64,000 nucleotides of DNA from Streptomyces sp. NBC_00414 (GTDB lineage: Bacteria > Actinomycetota > Actinomycetes > Streptomycetales > Streptomycetaceae). Below, piece by piece: positions 44,204-54,316 of the stretch. The stretch is from the NCBI RefSeq assembly GCF_036038375.1, contig NZ_CP107935.1, forward strand, positions 3,286,001 through 3,350,000, in the 5' to 3' direction. Within the stretch, counting starts at the first letter, position 1, and the number at the start of each line of letters is the position of its first letter. The translations under genes and the position numbers were made by a program. The notes below the pieces were generated by a model. That model had not been told where the DNA came from. It saw only the letters and a program-made list of their open reading frames with translations, and made no database searches.

Positions 44204-44812
44204 ATGGGAATCTTCGGCCGCAAGGACACCGACACCGCAACCGCGACGCCCGGCGCCGTGAGCCCCGACCTCGCCGCGCTGACCGGCGACTACGCGATCG
44301 ACCCGGCCCACTCGACGATCGGCTTCGTGGCGCGCCACGCCATGGTCACGAACGTCAAGGGCGGTTTCCAGGACTTCACCGGCAGCCTGCACCTGGACGG
44401 CGGCGACCCGTCGCTGTCGACGGCGTCCATCGACGTCAAGATGGACAGCATCAGCACCGGCTCCGACGACCGTGACGGTCACCTGAAGAGCGCGGACTTC
44501 TTCAAGACGGAGGAGTTCCCCACGATGACCTTCCGCTCCACCGCGGCGCAGGCCCTCGGTGGCGACGACTACCGCATCACCGGTGACCTGACGATCCTCG
44601 GCACCACCAAGCCGCTCTCCATCGACCTGGAGTTCAACGGCGCGGCGAAGGACCCGTTCGGCAACGAGCGCGTCGGCTTCGAGGGCAAGGCCGAGATCCT
44701 GCGCTCCGAGTGGGGCCTCACCTGGAACGCGGCGCTCGAGACCGGTGGCGTGCTCGTCTCCGACAAGATCAAGCTGACCTTCGACATCTCGGCGATCAAG
44801 AACGCCGCCTGA
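44204..44812 (+). CDS. YceI-family protein
   Basis: The product has 202 residues from ATG at 44204, with AAGGAG upstream. It has a lipocalin-like YceI barrel: YAIDPAHSTIGFVARHAMVTNVKGGF near residue 29, then FKTEEFPTMTFRS and SEWGLTWNAALETGGVLVSDKIKL. There is no signal peptide, so it is cytoplasmic, unlike the periplasmic E. coli member. The family binds polyisoprenoids, and the physiological role is unclear. It has a clear promoter of its own. Confidence 0.9.
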   Translation: MGIFGRKDTDTATATPGAVSPDLAALTGDYAIDPAHSTIGFVARHAMVTNVKGGFQDFTGSLHLDGGDPSLSTASIDVKMDSISTGSDDRDGHLKSADFFKTEEFPTMTFRSTAAQALGGDDYRITGDLTILGTTKPLSIDLEFNGAAKDPFGNERVGFEGKAEILRSEWGLTWNAALETGGVLVSDKIKLTFDISAIKNAA

Positions 44813-44962
44813 CCCGGGCACCCGGGACTCCGCCCCGAGCCCCGCTCGCCGAGCGCGCCCGCCCTCCGACTCCTTGCGAGCGGACGGCGGGCGCTCGGCT
44901 GTGCGGGCCGTCCTGTGCGTCCTGTGCGTCAGGGCCGGACGGCCCGGGCGCACGCATCGGCG

Positions 44963-45562
44963 TCACCGCACCGGCTGCCCCGACTCCAGCCCGGTGACGG
45001 CCTTCCGCAGCCGGGCGGCCCGCACCTCGGGGGTCCTCGCCCTCAACAGGCCCAGGACGACCAGGTACCGGCCCGTCTTCCCGAGCCCGTCGAAGCAGGC
45101 CTTCGCGCGCGGGCTGCGGTCAAGCGCGGCGGCGAGGTCGTCCGGCACGGTGGCGTCGCGCTGCGACTCGTACGCGGCCTCCCACCGGCCGTCCGCCCGC
45201 GCGGCGGCGACCTCCGCGTGGCCCGTGGGACGCATCCGGCCGGCCGCGGTCAGTGCCTCCACCTTGCGCACGTTCACCTTCGACCAGAGGCTGCCCCGCC
45301 TGCGCGGGGTGTACCTCTGCAGATAGAACGACGCGTCGAGGCGGCGCCGTTGACCGTCGATCCAGCCGTGACAGAGGGCCACGTCGAGCGCCTCCGTCAC
45401 GGTGATCGACGGCACTCCCGACCCCTTCTTGGCGATCCGCAGCCAGACCCCGCCCCGGAGCCCCTCATGCGCGGACACCCACGCGTCCAGCTGCGCCGCA
45501 TCCGTGAAGGCCTTGATCTCCACACCGTCGAGGCTGCCGAGCGATCCACGACTGTCATCCAT
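44963..45562 (-). CDS. YdeI/OmpD-associated-type protein
   Basis: The product has 199 residues. Conserved blocks include AWVSAHEGLRGGVWLRIAKKGSG, LDVALCHGWIDGQRRRLDASFYLQRYTPRR and SLWSKVNVRKVEALTAAGRM, with a C-terminal helical bundle. The family is widespread and of uncertain function. It has been linked to stress and polymyxin resistance in enterobacteria. The start is ATG at 45562 without a strong ribosome-binding site, so the true start is somewhat uncertain. Confidence 0.85.
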   Translation of the reverse strand: MDDSRGSLGSLDGVEIKAFTDAAQLDAWVSAHEGLRGGVWLRIAKKGSGVPSITVTEALDVALCHGWIDGQRRRLDASFYLQRYTPRRRGSLWSKVNVRKVEALTAAGRMRPTGHAEVAAARADGRWEAAYESQRDATVPDDLAAALDRSPRAKACFDGLGKTGRYLVVLGLLRARTPEVRAARLRKAVTGLESGQPVR

Positions 45563-45619
45563 GAGGAGACGGTAGGACGCAAATAGGACAGACACTGTCC
45601 CAGATAACCCGCCCTCCAC

Positions 45620-45676
45620 ACGGGGGCGCGGGGAACTGCGCAACGGGGGTTCGGGGGCGGAGCCCCTGAGCGGTGA
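45620..45676. repeat. Dispersed GC-rich repeat, third family
   Basis: GGGGGCGCGGGGAACTGCGC, then AACGGGGGTTCGGGGGCGGA and GCCCCTGAGCGGTGACGG. The blocks recur at 61939-61990 and, inverted, at 54150. Confidence 0.75.
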
Positions 45677-45746
45677 CGGAAAGCCGGGTCCACCGGCCAC
45701 GGATATCCCGGTGCGGGCCCGGTGGGCCGCGGGTTAGCCTCCGGGG

Positions 45747-46241
45747 ATGACCTGGCTGCCCGCTGACTTCGTCCATCCGCTGCGCGTCGACCTGCCCGGC
45801 GGACCGCATCTGCGGCCGATCGCCGGCGCGGACGCCGCGATCGACTACCCGGCGGTGATGGGTTCGCGGGAGCGGCTGTGGTCGATCTTCGGGGAGGCCT
45901 GGGGCTGGCCCGCCGCCACCATCACGTACGAGGCCAACAAGGCGGACCTGGAACGGCACGCGGCCGAGATCGAGGCGCACGAGTCCTTCAACTACGTGCT
46001 GTTCGACGAGGCGGAGACCACCGAGTACGGGTGCGTGTACATCGATCCCCCGGAGAAGGCCGGCGCCGACGCCGAGATCTCCTGGTGGGTCGTCGACGGC
46101 CAGGTGGGGACCTCGCTGGAGCGTGACCTGGACGCCTTCGTGCCGCGGTGGATCGCCGGGGCGTGGCCCTTCGAGCGGCCGCGGTTCGTCGGACGGGACC
46201 TGTCGTGGAAGGAGTGGCTGGCCCTGCCGGACCGGACCTGA
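45747..46241 (+). CDS. GNAT-like N-acetyltransferase-type protein
   Basis: The product has 164 residues starting MTWLPADFVHPLRVDLPGG. YVLFDEAETTEYGCVYIDPPEKAGADAEISWWV resembles the central strands of GNAT folds, but a clear acetyl-CoA pyrophosphate loop (QxxGxG/A) is not seen. Catalytic activity is therefore uncertain. ATG at 45747 follows GGGGATG. No operon partner. Confidence 0.65.
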   Translation: MTWLPADFVHPLRVDLPGGPHLRPIAGADAAIDYPAVMGSRERLWSIFGEAWGWPAATITYEANKADLERHAAEIEAHESFNYVLFDEAETTEYGCVYIDPPEKAGADAEISWWVVDGQVGTSLERDLDAFVPRWIAGAWPFERPRFVGRDLSWKEWLALPDRT

Positions 46242-46395
46242 CGACCGTCCCCGACCGCGGCCGTCGGCAGACTCCGCTGACCGGATAGGAACGGCTGATT
46301 TCAGCCCCTTGTGGCGGCGCTCACAGCGTTCGCATAATCCCTCAACAGAAATTGACCGGCTCATGCCGTGAACTACGCGATTTCTTCTCGTCTGA

Positions 46396-47223
<828 letters not shown>

Positions 47224-47382
47224 CGTCCGCGGTACGACGTCCGCGGTACGACGACTACGCGTCGTACGAAGTCCACGCGTCGTACGAGGTCCACGGGTCC
47301 GGCGCCGAACCGCGCCGGGCCCGCGGGCGTACCGGCACCCGTAGGCGCACCGGCACCCGGGTACGTACCGGCGCCCGTGGTG
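47224..47382. repeat. Short degenerate direct repeats after protease gene
   Basis: ACGTCCGCGGTACG occurs twice, CGCGTCGTACGA-GTCCACG twice, and GTACCGGCRCCCG-like units several times. No gene is supported here. Confidence 0.6.
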
Positions 47383-48723
47383 TCAGAATCCGCCGCCGAA
47401 GTCGCTGCCGCCCCCGCCACCGAAGTCCCCGCCACCGCCGCCGTCGAAGCCCCCGCTGAAGTCACCGGAGTCGAAGTCGGCGCCGGACACGTCCCCGCCC
47501 TCGTACCCGCCGCCGCCGAAGTCCCCGTAACCGGAGCCGTAGTCGGCCGCGTACGCCGGGCCGGCCATCATCGAGCCGAGCACCGTGCCGACGAGGAGGC
47601 CGGGCAGGATGCCACCGCCGAAGTAGCCGCCCGCCCAGGGGCCGTACGCCGGACCCGCGTCCCAGTAGGGGCGGCGGCCCGAGTCGGTGTCGACCTCGCG
47701 GACGGCGGGGTCGTGGCCGTCCGCCAGCCGGGTCTGGTCGGCGGCGCAGACGGGCACCTCGCGGGGCGCTCCGCCCGCCGGCGTCCAGGCGGCGTCGGCG
47801 ACCGACGGGCCGTGGCGCGGGTCGAAGAAGCAGGGCGCCCGGCGTTCGGGAACCGGCCGGCCCTCGCGGCGCGCGGCGAGCACGGCCAGGGAGAAGCGCC
47901 CGTCCTCCAGCGCCTCGGTGACGCCGCGTACGTCCTCGGGACGGGTGGCCGCGGCCATGAAGGACTTCGCCTTGTCGTACGCGTCGAGGGCGCGCTCGTA
48001 GTCGGCGCGCATCGTGTCGTCCGCGCCGGCCTCCGCGGGGTGGAAGTCGAGCCGGTCGAGTTCCTCGCCGAAGGCGGTGATGTCCTCGTCCACGACGACA
48101 CGCAGCCTGTCGAGCGCGGCCTGCCGCTCCGCCTCCTTGCGGCGGCGGTTGCGCCTCGCGAGGGCGTACGCGCCCGCGCCGCCCGCCACGACGACCGCGC
48201 CGACCCCGATCAGGGCGCCGGTGCCGACGCCGTCGCCGTCCCCCTCGCTCCAGCCGCTGGGTGCGGAGCCGCCGACGTTGGCGAGGGCCAGGTCCGTGAA
48301 GTGGTCCAGCTGGCTCTTGGTGTCCTCGCCCCGGACGCCGGTCACCATGTTGCGCACGGCGGCGGCCGGGATGAGGGAGGAGTCGGCCTTCGCGTCGAAC
48401 CGGGTGCCGAGCCGGATCGCGTACAGGCCCGTGATGCCGGTGTCGGTGCGCAGGTTCCGGAAGAGGTTCTCCGTGGGGAAGTCCCCGGGAAGAACGGCGA
48501 CGAACACCGGTTTGTCCGCCCTCTCGATCTTCGCGGCCAGGGCTTCGGCGTCGGCGTCGGACAGGACCCGGGCCATGGACGGATCGACGTACACGGGGCT
48601 CTTGCGCAGGGCCTGCGCGACGGTCGGGACGTCCGTGGCGGCGTGGGCGCCGCCGCCCCCGACGGCCAGCGCCGCGAACGCGATCAGCAAAACGGAGAGT
48701 CCTCGTGCCAGCGCGCCTTTCAT
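47383..48723 (-). CDS. Membrane protein with TPM-like domain and Gly-rich tail
   Basis: The product has 446 residues. A signal peptide (residues 1-29, ends AHA) precedes an extracytoplasmic TPM/YgcG-like domain: VYVDPSMARVLSDADAEALAAKI, then PVFVAVLPGDF. A membrane segment near 172-190 (ALIGVGAVVVAGGAGAYALA) is followed by RRNRRRKEAER and a coiled helical region. The C-terminal 60 residues are Gly/Asp/Ser/Phe-rich, ending GGGGSDFGGGF. The exact family is uncertain. ATG at 48723 sits very close to GGAGG, so the start may be imprecise. Confidence 0.7.
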   Translation of the reverse strand: MKGALARGLSVLLIAFAALAVGGGGAHAATDVPTVAQALRKSPVYVDPSMARVLSDADAEALAAKIERADKPVFVAVLPGDFPTENLFRNLRTDTGITGLYAIRLGTRFDAKADSSLIPAAAVRNMVTGVRGEDTKSQLDHFTDLALANVGGSAPSGWSEGDGDGVGTGALIGVGAVVVAGGAGAYALARRNRRRKEAERQAALDRLRVVVDEDITAFGEELDRLDFHPAEAGADDTMRADYERALDAYDKAKSFMAAATRPEDVRGVTEALEDGRFSLAVLAARREGRPVPERRAPCFFDPRHGPSVADAAWTPAGGAPREVPVCAADQTRLADGHDPAVREVDTDSGRRPYWDAGPAYGPWAGGYFGGGILPGLLVGTVLGSMMAGPAYAADYGSGYGDFGGGGYEGGDVSGADFDSGDFSGGFDGGGGGDFGGGGGSDFGGGF

Positions 48724-48787
48724 ACCTCCGAACCTACTCCTGCCCCACCGTTTCCGGCGGCCCACGCCTTCTGACACCGGGCCGGTC

Positions 48788-48868
48788 TTTCAGGGGCGCG
48801 GGGCTGTGTCCGTCCGCGGCTCCGCCGCGTGGGCGCGCCCGGCCCCCACCGGGCCGCGGACGAACAGC
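48788..48868. repeat. Dispersed GC-rich repeat, second family
   Basis: TTTCAGGGGCGCGGGGCTGT, GCGGCTCCGCCGCGTGGG and GGCCCCCACCGGGCCGCGG, in the same order as at 13735-13808. It lies between the GH3 gene end and the start region of the TPM-like gene. Confidence 0.75.
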
Positions 48869-48892
48869 GTCCGCGACCCGGCAGGCGGCCGA

Positions 48893-51800
48893 TCAGGCCG
48901 CGCTGTACGCGGCCGTCAGCTTCTCCACCGCCCGCGCATAGCGACCGGTCAGCAACAGATGATCCGCGTCGGCGAACGGCTTGGCGACTGCCGAGGTGAT
49001 CCCCTGCCCGACCTTCTGCTGGACGAGCAGCCGCGCCTTGCCGACGATCGCGCGCCCCGCCTCCTCGGACCCGGCCCGCTCGGCCAGTGAGGCGGCGACG
49101 GCAAGGGCCTTCAGCGTGGCCTTGCCCCCCTCCGGCACCTTGGTCAGCGTCGTCAGACCCCACCCGTAGGGGAACTGCGGGTCGTAGGACGCGTCACCGA
49201 CGTTGATCGGCAGCTGGGTCTCGGACTTCGGCCACGTGACGGGCAGCTGACCGGTGAAGGCCCGCTTCCCGTACAGCACGTCCGCGACCCCGTCGCCCTC
49301 GGTGCCCGGCAGCCAGGACGCGACGAGCGCGTCGATGTCGCCGAGCTGGTCACCGACGAGCTGCGGACGCCCGGAGACGACGAGCACGACGCACTTCATG
49401 GCGGCGCACACCGTGTCGACGGCGGCTTTGTCGGCGGCCGTCAGGGCCAGGTCGTTGCCGTTGCCGACATCACCGACGCCCTCCGCGTACGGGGTCTCGC
49501 CGACAACCACGACACCCACGTCGTTGCCCGCGGTCGGCGCCGACGCGTCCTTGGAGTACGTGACGGAGCCGCCCGCCTTGCGCAGGCCCTCCAGGATCGT
49601 CGTCCCGTCCGTGATCTTCCCGGACGAGCCCTGCCAGGTGATGGTCCAGCCGCCGGTCTGGTTGCCGATGTCGTCGGCGTTGGACCCGGCGACGTACACC
49701 TTCTGCGACTTCTTCAGCGGCAGCACACCGCCCGCGTTCTTCAGCAGGACCTGGGACTCGGCGGCGGCCTCGCGGGCCACGGCCCGGTGCTCCGCCGAAC
49801 CGATATTCGAGGCGCCCGCGGTGTCCGCGTACGGCTTCTCGAAGAGGCCCAGCTTGAACTTCTGCGTGAGGATGCGCGAGACGGCGTCGTCGATCCGCTT
49901 CTCGCCGACCCGCCCGGCCCGCACCTCGTCGAGGAGGGTTGCGTGGAAGTCCTTGTACGCGTACGGGACCATGATCATGTCGAGGCCCGCGTTGATCGAC
50001 GTACGGACGTCGCTCGCGTAGTCGCCGGGGATCTGGTCGATGGCCTGCCAGTCGCTGATCACGAAGCCGTCGAAGCCCATGCGGTCCTTGAGGACCCCGT
50101 TGAGCATGTCGGCGCGGGCGTGCATCTTCACCGCGCCCTTGCCGTCACCGAGGATGTCCAGCGAGGAGTACGAGGGCATGAACGTACCCACGCCCCGGTC
50201 CACCGCGTCCTGGTACGGAGCCAGGTGGACGGCTTCCAGCTCCTGCCGGGTGACCTTGGTGACGCCCTGGTCGATCGTGTACGAGCCGGTCGTGGACGAG
50301 CCGAACTCCGTACCGCCGTCGCCGACGAAGTGCTTCGCGGTGGCGAGGACCTTGTCGTTGCGCTTCAGGTCCTTGCCGCTGGCGGCTCCCTGGAGGCCCT
50401 GGATGACGGTCTCCATGGACTCGACGAGCGCCGGGTCCTCACCGAACGACTCGTACGTCCGGCCCCAGCGTTCGTCGCGCGCCACGCACAGGCAGGGCGC
50501 GAAGTCCCACGGGATGCCGGTGGCCCGGACCTCGGCCGCGGTCACCTTGCCCGCGTCGTACGCGACCTGGGGATCGCGCGAGGCGCCGATGCCGATGTTG
50601 TGCGGCAGGATCGTGGCGCCGACGAGGTTGTTGTGGCCGTGCACGGCGTCCACGCCGTAGATGAGCGGGATCTGGAACCGGGTGGCCTGCGCCCGGAGCT
50701 GGAAGCCGTCGATCATCTTCGCCCAGGCCTCGGGCGTGTTCGGCGTCGGCGTGGAGCCGCCGCCGGAGAGCAGCGAGCCGAGGTCGTACGCGGCGATGTC
50801 GCCCGGCGCGGTGAGCGCGCCCCGCTCGGCCTGGGTCATCTGGCCGGCCTTCTCGGCGAGGGACAGCCGGGACAGCAGGTCGGCGACCCGCTTCTTCACC
50901 GGCAGCTTCGCGTCCAGGTACGGCAGTCCGTGGGCGTCGATGACGACCTGTGGGTTCTCGGCCGGTGCCTTGGCGCCGGTGACCGTGAGCTTCAGCGGTA
51001 CGGTCTCGGCGTTCTCGCCCGCCTTGTCGCGCAGGGTGGACACCGAGACGGTCCGCGAGGCGCCCGAGGCCGTACCGGCCGGGAAGGTCAGCTCACCCTT
51101 GACCGGGGTGTAGTCCTTGCCGGACTCACCGGTGCCGCCGGCCGTCTCGTACGCGACGGTGACCGGGTCCTCGATCGGGGCGGAGCCGGTGGTGGCGACC
51201 GTGATCTTCACGGCGGCCGAGCGGCCCTCCTTCACCGGGTAGACGGCGGCGTCGGTGACGACGTTGGCGCGCAGCGCCTGGTCGGCCTTGCCGTACAACT
51301 CCACGCCGTCCATGGCGAATTGGTCCTTCACGCCGACCGGGAGCGTGAGCGCGTAGCCCCACATCTCGGTGAGGCCGAGCACCTGGTCGATGCCGCCGAC
51401 GGGCTGGTAGTCCGTACGGTAGGTGAAGTCGGTGAACGGGATCTCCAGCTGTTTCCAGCCGGTGAAGTCGTCGGTGAAGGACGTCGTCCACAGCTCGGAG
51501 GCCTCGCCGTTGGCGCCGCCGTCCTTGAGCTCGAAGTTCACCTTCTTGCCGTTGTTGCGGCCGTCCCACCAGAAGCGGATGCCCTTGCTCGCCGACCAGT
51601 CGTGGGCCGGCTCGGCGAAGGCGAAGTCGTGCGTGAAGCCTCCGTAGCCGCTGATGTCGTACGTGCCGGCCAGGACCTTGTCGCCCTGCGGCGCGTCGTC
51701 GCGGGCGGCGAGCTCCAGGGTGGGCGGGTCGTCCGAGTCGCTGCCCCAGGTGAAAATGCCCTCTGCGGGCGGGTTCGCGAACGGGATCTCGCCCTCGAAG

Positions 51801-51913
51801 TTGTCGACGGGGACGGGGGCGGGATCGTCCGCTCCGGAGGCGGTACCCGCCACGGCGAACGGCAGCAGACCGGTCAGCAGGGCGGTGGAGACGAGCAGGG
51901 CGGTTCTTCGCAT
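48893..51913 (-). CDS. Secreted GH3 beta-glucosidase with accessory domains
   Basis: The product has 1006 residues. The signal peptide is MRRTALLVSTALLTGLLPFA to about residue 27. A CBM11-like carbohydrate-binding jelly-roll follows (about 33-210; NFEGEIPFANPP, FWWDGRNNGKKVNFELKDGG). Next is a Calx-beta-like module (about 215-320). The GH3 N-domain begins near 330; the nucleophile Asp lies in FDGFVISDWQAID near 620. The (alpha/beta)6 sandwich and a C-terminal helical tail complete it. It should release glucose or other beta-linked sugars outside the cell. It diverges from a GH30 gene, suggesting shared induction. Confidence 0.93.
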   Translation of the reverse strand: MRRTALLVSTALLTGLLPFAVAGTASGADDPAPVPVDNFEGEIPFANPPAEGIFTWGSDSDDPPTLELAARDDAPQGDKVLAGTYDISGYGGFTHDFAFAEPAHDWSASKGIRFWWDGRNNGKKVNFELKDGGANGEASELWTTSFTDDFTGWKQLEIPFTDFTYRTDYQPVGGIDQVLGLTEMWGYALTLPVGVKDQFAMDGVELYGKADQALRANVVTDAAVYPVKEGRSAAVKITVATTGSAPIEDPVTVAYETAGGTGESGKDYTPVKGELTFPAGTASGASRTVSVSTLRDKAGENAETVPLKLTVTGAKAPAENPQVVIDAHGLPYLDAKLPVKKRVADLLSRLSLAEKAGQMTQAERGALTAPGDIAAYDLGSLLSGGGSTPTPNTPEAWAKMIDGFQLRAQATRFQIPLIYGVDAVHGHNNLVGATILPHNIGIGASRDPQVAYDAGKVTAAEVRATGIPWDFAPCLCVARDERWGRTYESFGEDPALVESMETVIQGLQGAASGKDLKRNDKVLATAKHFVGDGGTEFGSSTTGSYTIDQGVTKVTRQELEAVHLAPYQDAVDRGVGTFMPSYSSLDILGDGKGAVKMHARADMLNGVLKDRMGFDGFVISDWQAIDQIPGDYASDVRTSINAGLDMIMVPYAYKDFHATLLDEVRAGRVGEKRIDDAVSRILTQKFKLGLFEKPYADTAGASNIGSAEHRAVAREAAAESQVLLKNAGGVLPLKKSQKVYVAGSNADDIGNQTGGWTITWQGSSGKITDGTTILEGLRKAGGSVTYSKDASAPTAGNDVGVVVVGETPYAEGVGDVGNGNDLALTAADKAAVDTVCAAMKCVVLVVSGRPQLVGDQLGDIDALVASWLPGTEGDGVADVLYGKRAFTGQLPVTWPKSETQLPINVGDASYDPQFPYGWGLTTLTKVPEGGKATLKALAVAASLAERAGSEEAGRAIVGKARLLVQQKVGQGITSAVAKPFADADHLLLTGRYARAVEKLTAAYSAA

Positions 51914-51973
51914 GGACCTTCCCTCGGCTCAAGCTTTGTCGGGATGACCTCGCAGGACTTAAATCACGCCGTG

Positions 51974-52002
51974 AGTTAACTGACGCCCCGCCCGGCCGTC
52001 AA
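51974..52002 (-). promoter_or_regulatory. Candidate GH3 promoter with palindrome over -10
   Basis: On the minus strand TTGACG (52002-51997), a 17-base spacer, then TTAACT (51979-51974). The perfect 8-base palindrome AGTTAACT (51974-51981) overlaps the -10, a place where a repressor could act. Confidence 0.45.
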
Positions 52003-52180
52003 GACTTCACACCAAAGCCAGCACAGAAGCCCGTACCGAGCGAAGTCGCGGCCGGATCAGGGGTGTTGCCCGTTCGGAAACTGAACGCGCACCCTCTTGA
52101 CGCGGACCCGAAGCCGTCATTTACTCACGCCTCGCACGCCTCCCGTTCCCCCCACCTCCAGAAGGGCGGCGCACCGCATC

Positions 52181-54103
52181 ATGGGCATTCCCGTATCCAT
52201 TTCCAGCCCCGGCCCCACCCCCGTCCCCGTCTCCGGAAGGCCCCGTCGGGTGGCCCGGCTCCTTCTCGCCGGGCTGCTCATGACCGCCGGTCTGACCACG
52301 GTCGGCGTCCCGCCCGCGCACGCCGCGGGCGAGCAGGTCACGGCCTGGCTCACCACGACCGACGACTCCGGCGGCCGGCACGTCGTACGGGGGCTGCAGG
52401 CGCAGACGCCGTTCGCGTTCCAGGCCGGCAGCGGCGGCGGTGGCGAGAACATCACCGTCGACGAGAACACCCGCTACCAGACCTTCTCCGGCGGCGGCGC
52501 GTCGTTCACGGACACCGCGGCCTGGCTGATGGACGGCAGCGGCGCCCTCTCCCAGGCGACGCGCGACGCGACCATGCGCAAGCTGTTCTCCCCCACCGAC
52601 GGCATCGGTCTGTCCTTCGTCCGCAACCCGATGGGCGGCTCGGACCTGGCCCGCTTCGGCTATACGTACGACGACGTGCCCGCCGGGCAGACCGATCCCA
52701 CCCTCGCCAAGTTCTCGATCGCGCACGACCTGGAGGACGTGCTGTCGTTGACGAAACAGGCCAGGCAGCTCAATCCGTCGCTCACCCTGATGGCCTCGCC
52801 GTGGACCGCGCCCGCCTGGATGAAGGACAACGGGCAGCTCAACGGCGGCTGGCTGAAGGCCGAGAACTACGGGGCGTACGCCAACTACTTCGTGAAGTAC
52901 CTCCAGGCCTGGCGCGACCAGGGCGTGCCCGTCGACTACGTCAGCGCCCAGAACGAACCGACCTGCTGCTCCGGCTACCCGTCCATGAGCTGGAACGGCT
53001 CCGGGCTCGCGTACTTCACCAAGAGCGAGCTGCTGCCCAGGCTCCAGGGCGCGGGGCTGTCCACCAAGGTGCTGGCCCACGACTGGAACTGGGACACCTA
53101 CGACGCGTACGCGGCCCAGACCGTCGACGACGCGGCGGTCCGCTCGCACCCGAACTTCGGCGGGATCGCCTGGCACGGCTACGGCGGTGACGTCGCCAAG
53201 CAGACATCCGTGCACAACCAGTACCCGCAGCTGGACGCCTTCGGCACCGAGCACTCGGGCGGCACCTGGATCGCCAACCAGCAGCGCGAAGACATGAGCA
53301 ACATCATCGACTACACCCGCAACTGGGCGAAGTCGGTCACCAAGTGGTCGCTGGCCGTGGACCAGAACCGCGGTCCGCACAACGGCGGTTGCGGCACCTG
53401 CGACGGGCTGGTCACCGTGCACAACGGGGACTCCCGGCACGGGCAGGTCGACTACACGATCGAGTACTACACGATGGGTCACCTGACGAAGTTCGTCCGG
53501 CCGGGTGCGCATCGCATCGCCTCCACGGCGAGCGCGTCCGTGCCGAACGTGGCGTGGCGCAACCCGGACGGGTCGAAGGCGCTGATCGCGTACAACGACT
53601 CGTCCGCGGCCAGGACCGTGACGGTCAACTGGGGCTCGCAGCACGCCACCTACTCGCTGCCCGGCAAGACGTCGGCGACCTTCACCTGGTCGGGCACGCA
53701 GTCCGGGGGCGGCGGCGGGCAGGCCGGGGCGTTCGTGGGGCTCGCGGGCAAGTGCCTGGACGTGGCGGGCGGTTCGTCGGCGAACGGTTCGGCCGTGCAG
53801 CTGTACGACTGCAACGGGTCTGCCGCTCAGAGCTGGACGGTGGGGGCGGACGGGTCCGTGCGGGCGCTCGGGAAGTGCCTCGATGTCACTTCGGCGTCCG
53901 TGTCCGACGGGGCGAAGGTGCAGCTGTACGACTGCAATGGGTCAGGGGCGCAGGGGTGGTCGTACAACGCCTCTACGGGGGACGTCGTGAACACCGCCGC
54001 GAACAAGTGCCTCGACGTGAGTGACAACTCGTCTGCGAACGGGGCTCGGGCGCAGATCTGGTCCTGCACGGGGGCCGCCAACCAGAAGTGGCAGCTGCGG
54101 TAG
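52181..54103 (+). CDS. Secreted GH30 glycosidase with ricin-type CBM13
   Basis: The product has 640 residues. The signal peptide ends near AHAA (residue 47). The GH30 catalytic domain starts with YQTFSGGGASFTDTAAWLM. The acid/base Glu is in YVSAQNEPTCC (about 265) and the nucleophile Glu in AFGTEHSGGTW (about 355). A Gly-rich linker leads to a C-terminal ricin B-type trefoil (about 515-640) with three GKCLDV-type repeats and QxW-like ends. Likely substrates are beta-glucosyl or related beta-glycans. ATG at 52181 is chosen over an upstream ATG at 52097 because it sits closest to the signal peptide. Confidence 0.92.
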   Translation: MGIPVSISSPGPTPVPVSGRPRRVARLLLAGLLMTAGLTTVGVPPAHAAGEQVTAWLTTTDDSGGRHVVRGLQAQTPFAFQAGSGGGGENITVDENTRYQTFSGGGASFTDTAAWLMDGSGALSQATRDATMRKLFSPTDGIGLSFVRNPMGGSDLARFGYTYDDVPAGQTDPTLAKFSIAHDLEDVLSLTKQARQLNPSLTLMASPWTAPAWMKDNGQLNGGWLKAENYGAYANYFVKYLQAWRDQGVPVDYVSAQNEPTCCSGYPSMSWNGSGLAYFTKSELLPRLQGAGLSTKVLAHDWNWDTYDAYAAQTVDDAAVRSHPNFGGIAWHGYGGDVAKQTSVHNQYPQLDAFGTEHSGGTWIANQQREDMSNIIDYTRNWAKSVTKWSLAVDQNRGPHNGGCGTCDGLVTVHNGDSRHGQVDYTIEYYTMGHLTKFVRPGAHRIASTASASVPNVAWRNPDGSKALIAYNDSSAARTVTVNWGSQHATYSLPGKTSATFTWSGTQSGGGGGQAGAFVGLAGKCLDVAGGSSANGSAVQLYDCNGSAAQSWTVGADGSVRALGKCLDVTSASVSDGAKVQLYDCNGSGAQGWSYNASTGDVVNTAANKCLDVSDNSSANGARAQIWSCTGAANQKWQLR

Positions 54104-54180
54104 GGCGTTCTCTCGCCCCCGCCGCCCTTACCCGTTCCCGTCCACGTCTCGGGGGCTCCGCCCCCGAACCCCCGCTCCCC

Positions 54181-54219
54181 AAACGCCGGAGGGGCTGACT
54201 ACCAGCCCGTCCGGCGTTT
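54181..54219. terminator. Bidirectional terminator between GH30 gene and cimA
   Basis: AAACGCCGGA (54181-54190) pairs with TCCGGCGTTT (54210-54219), and the stem continues inside as GGGCTG/CAGCCC. It lies inside a region of third-family dispersed repeats (54148-54270). Confidence 0.8.
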
Positions 54220-54316
54220 GAGGACGAGCGCGAAGCGCGATCAGCGGGGGCGAGGGGGCGGAGCCCCCATGCAGTGACGGGAAGGGTAGGGGCGGCGGGG
54301 GCGAGGAAAAGGTTGG

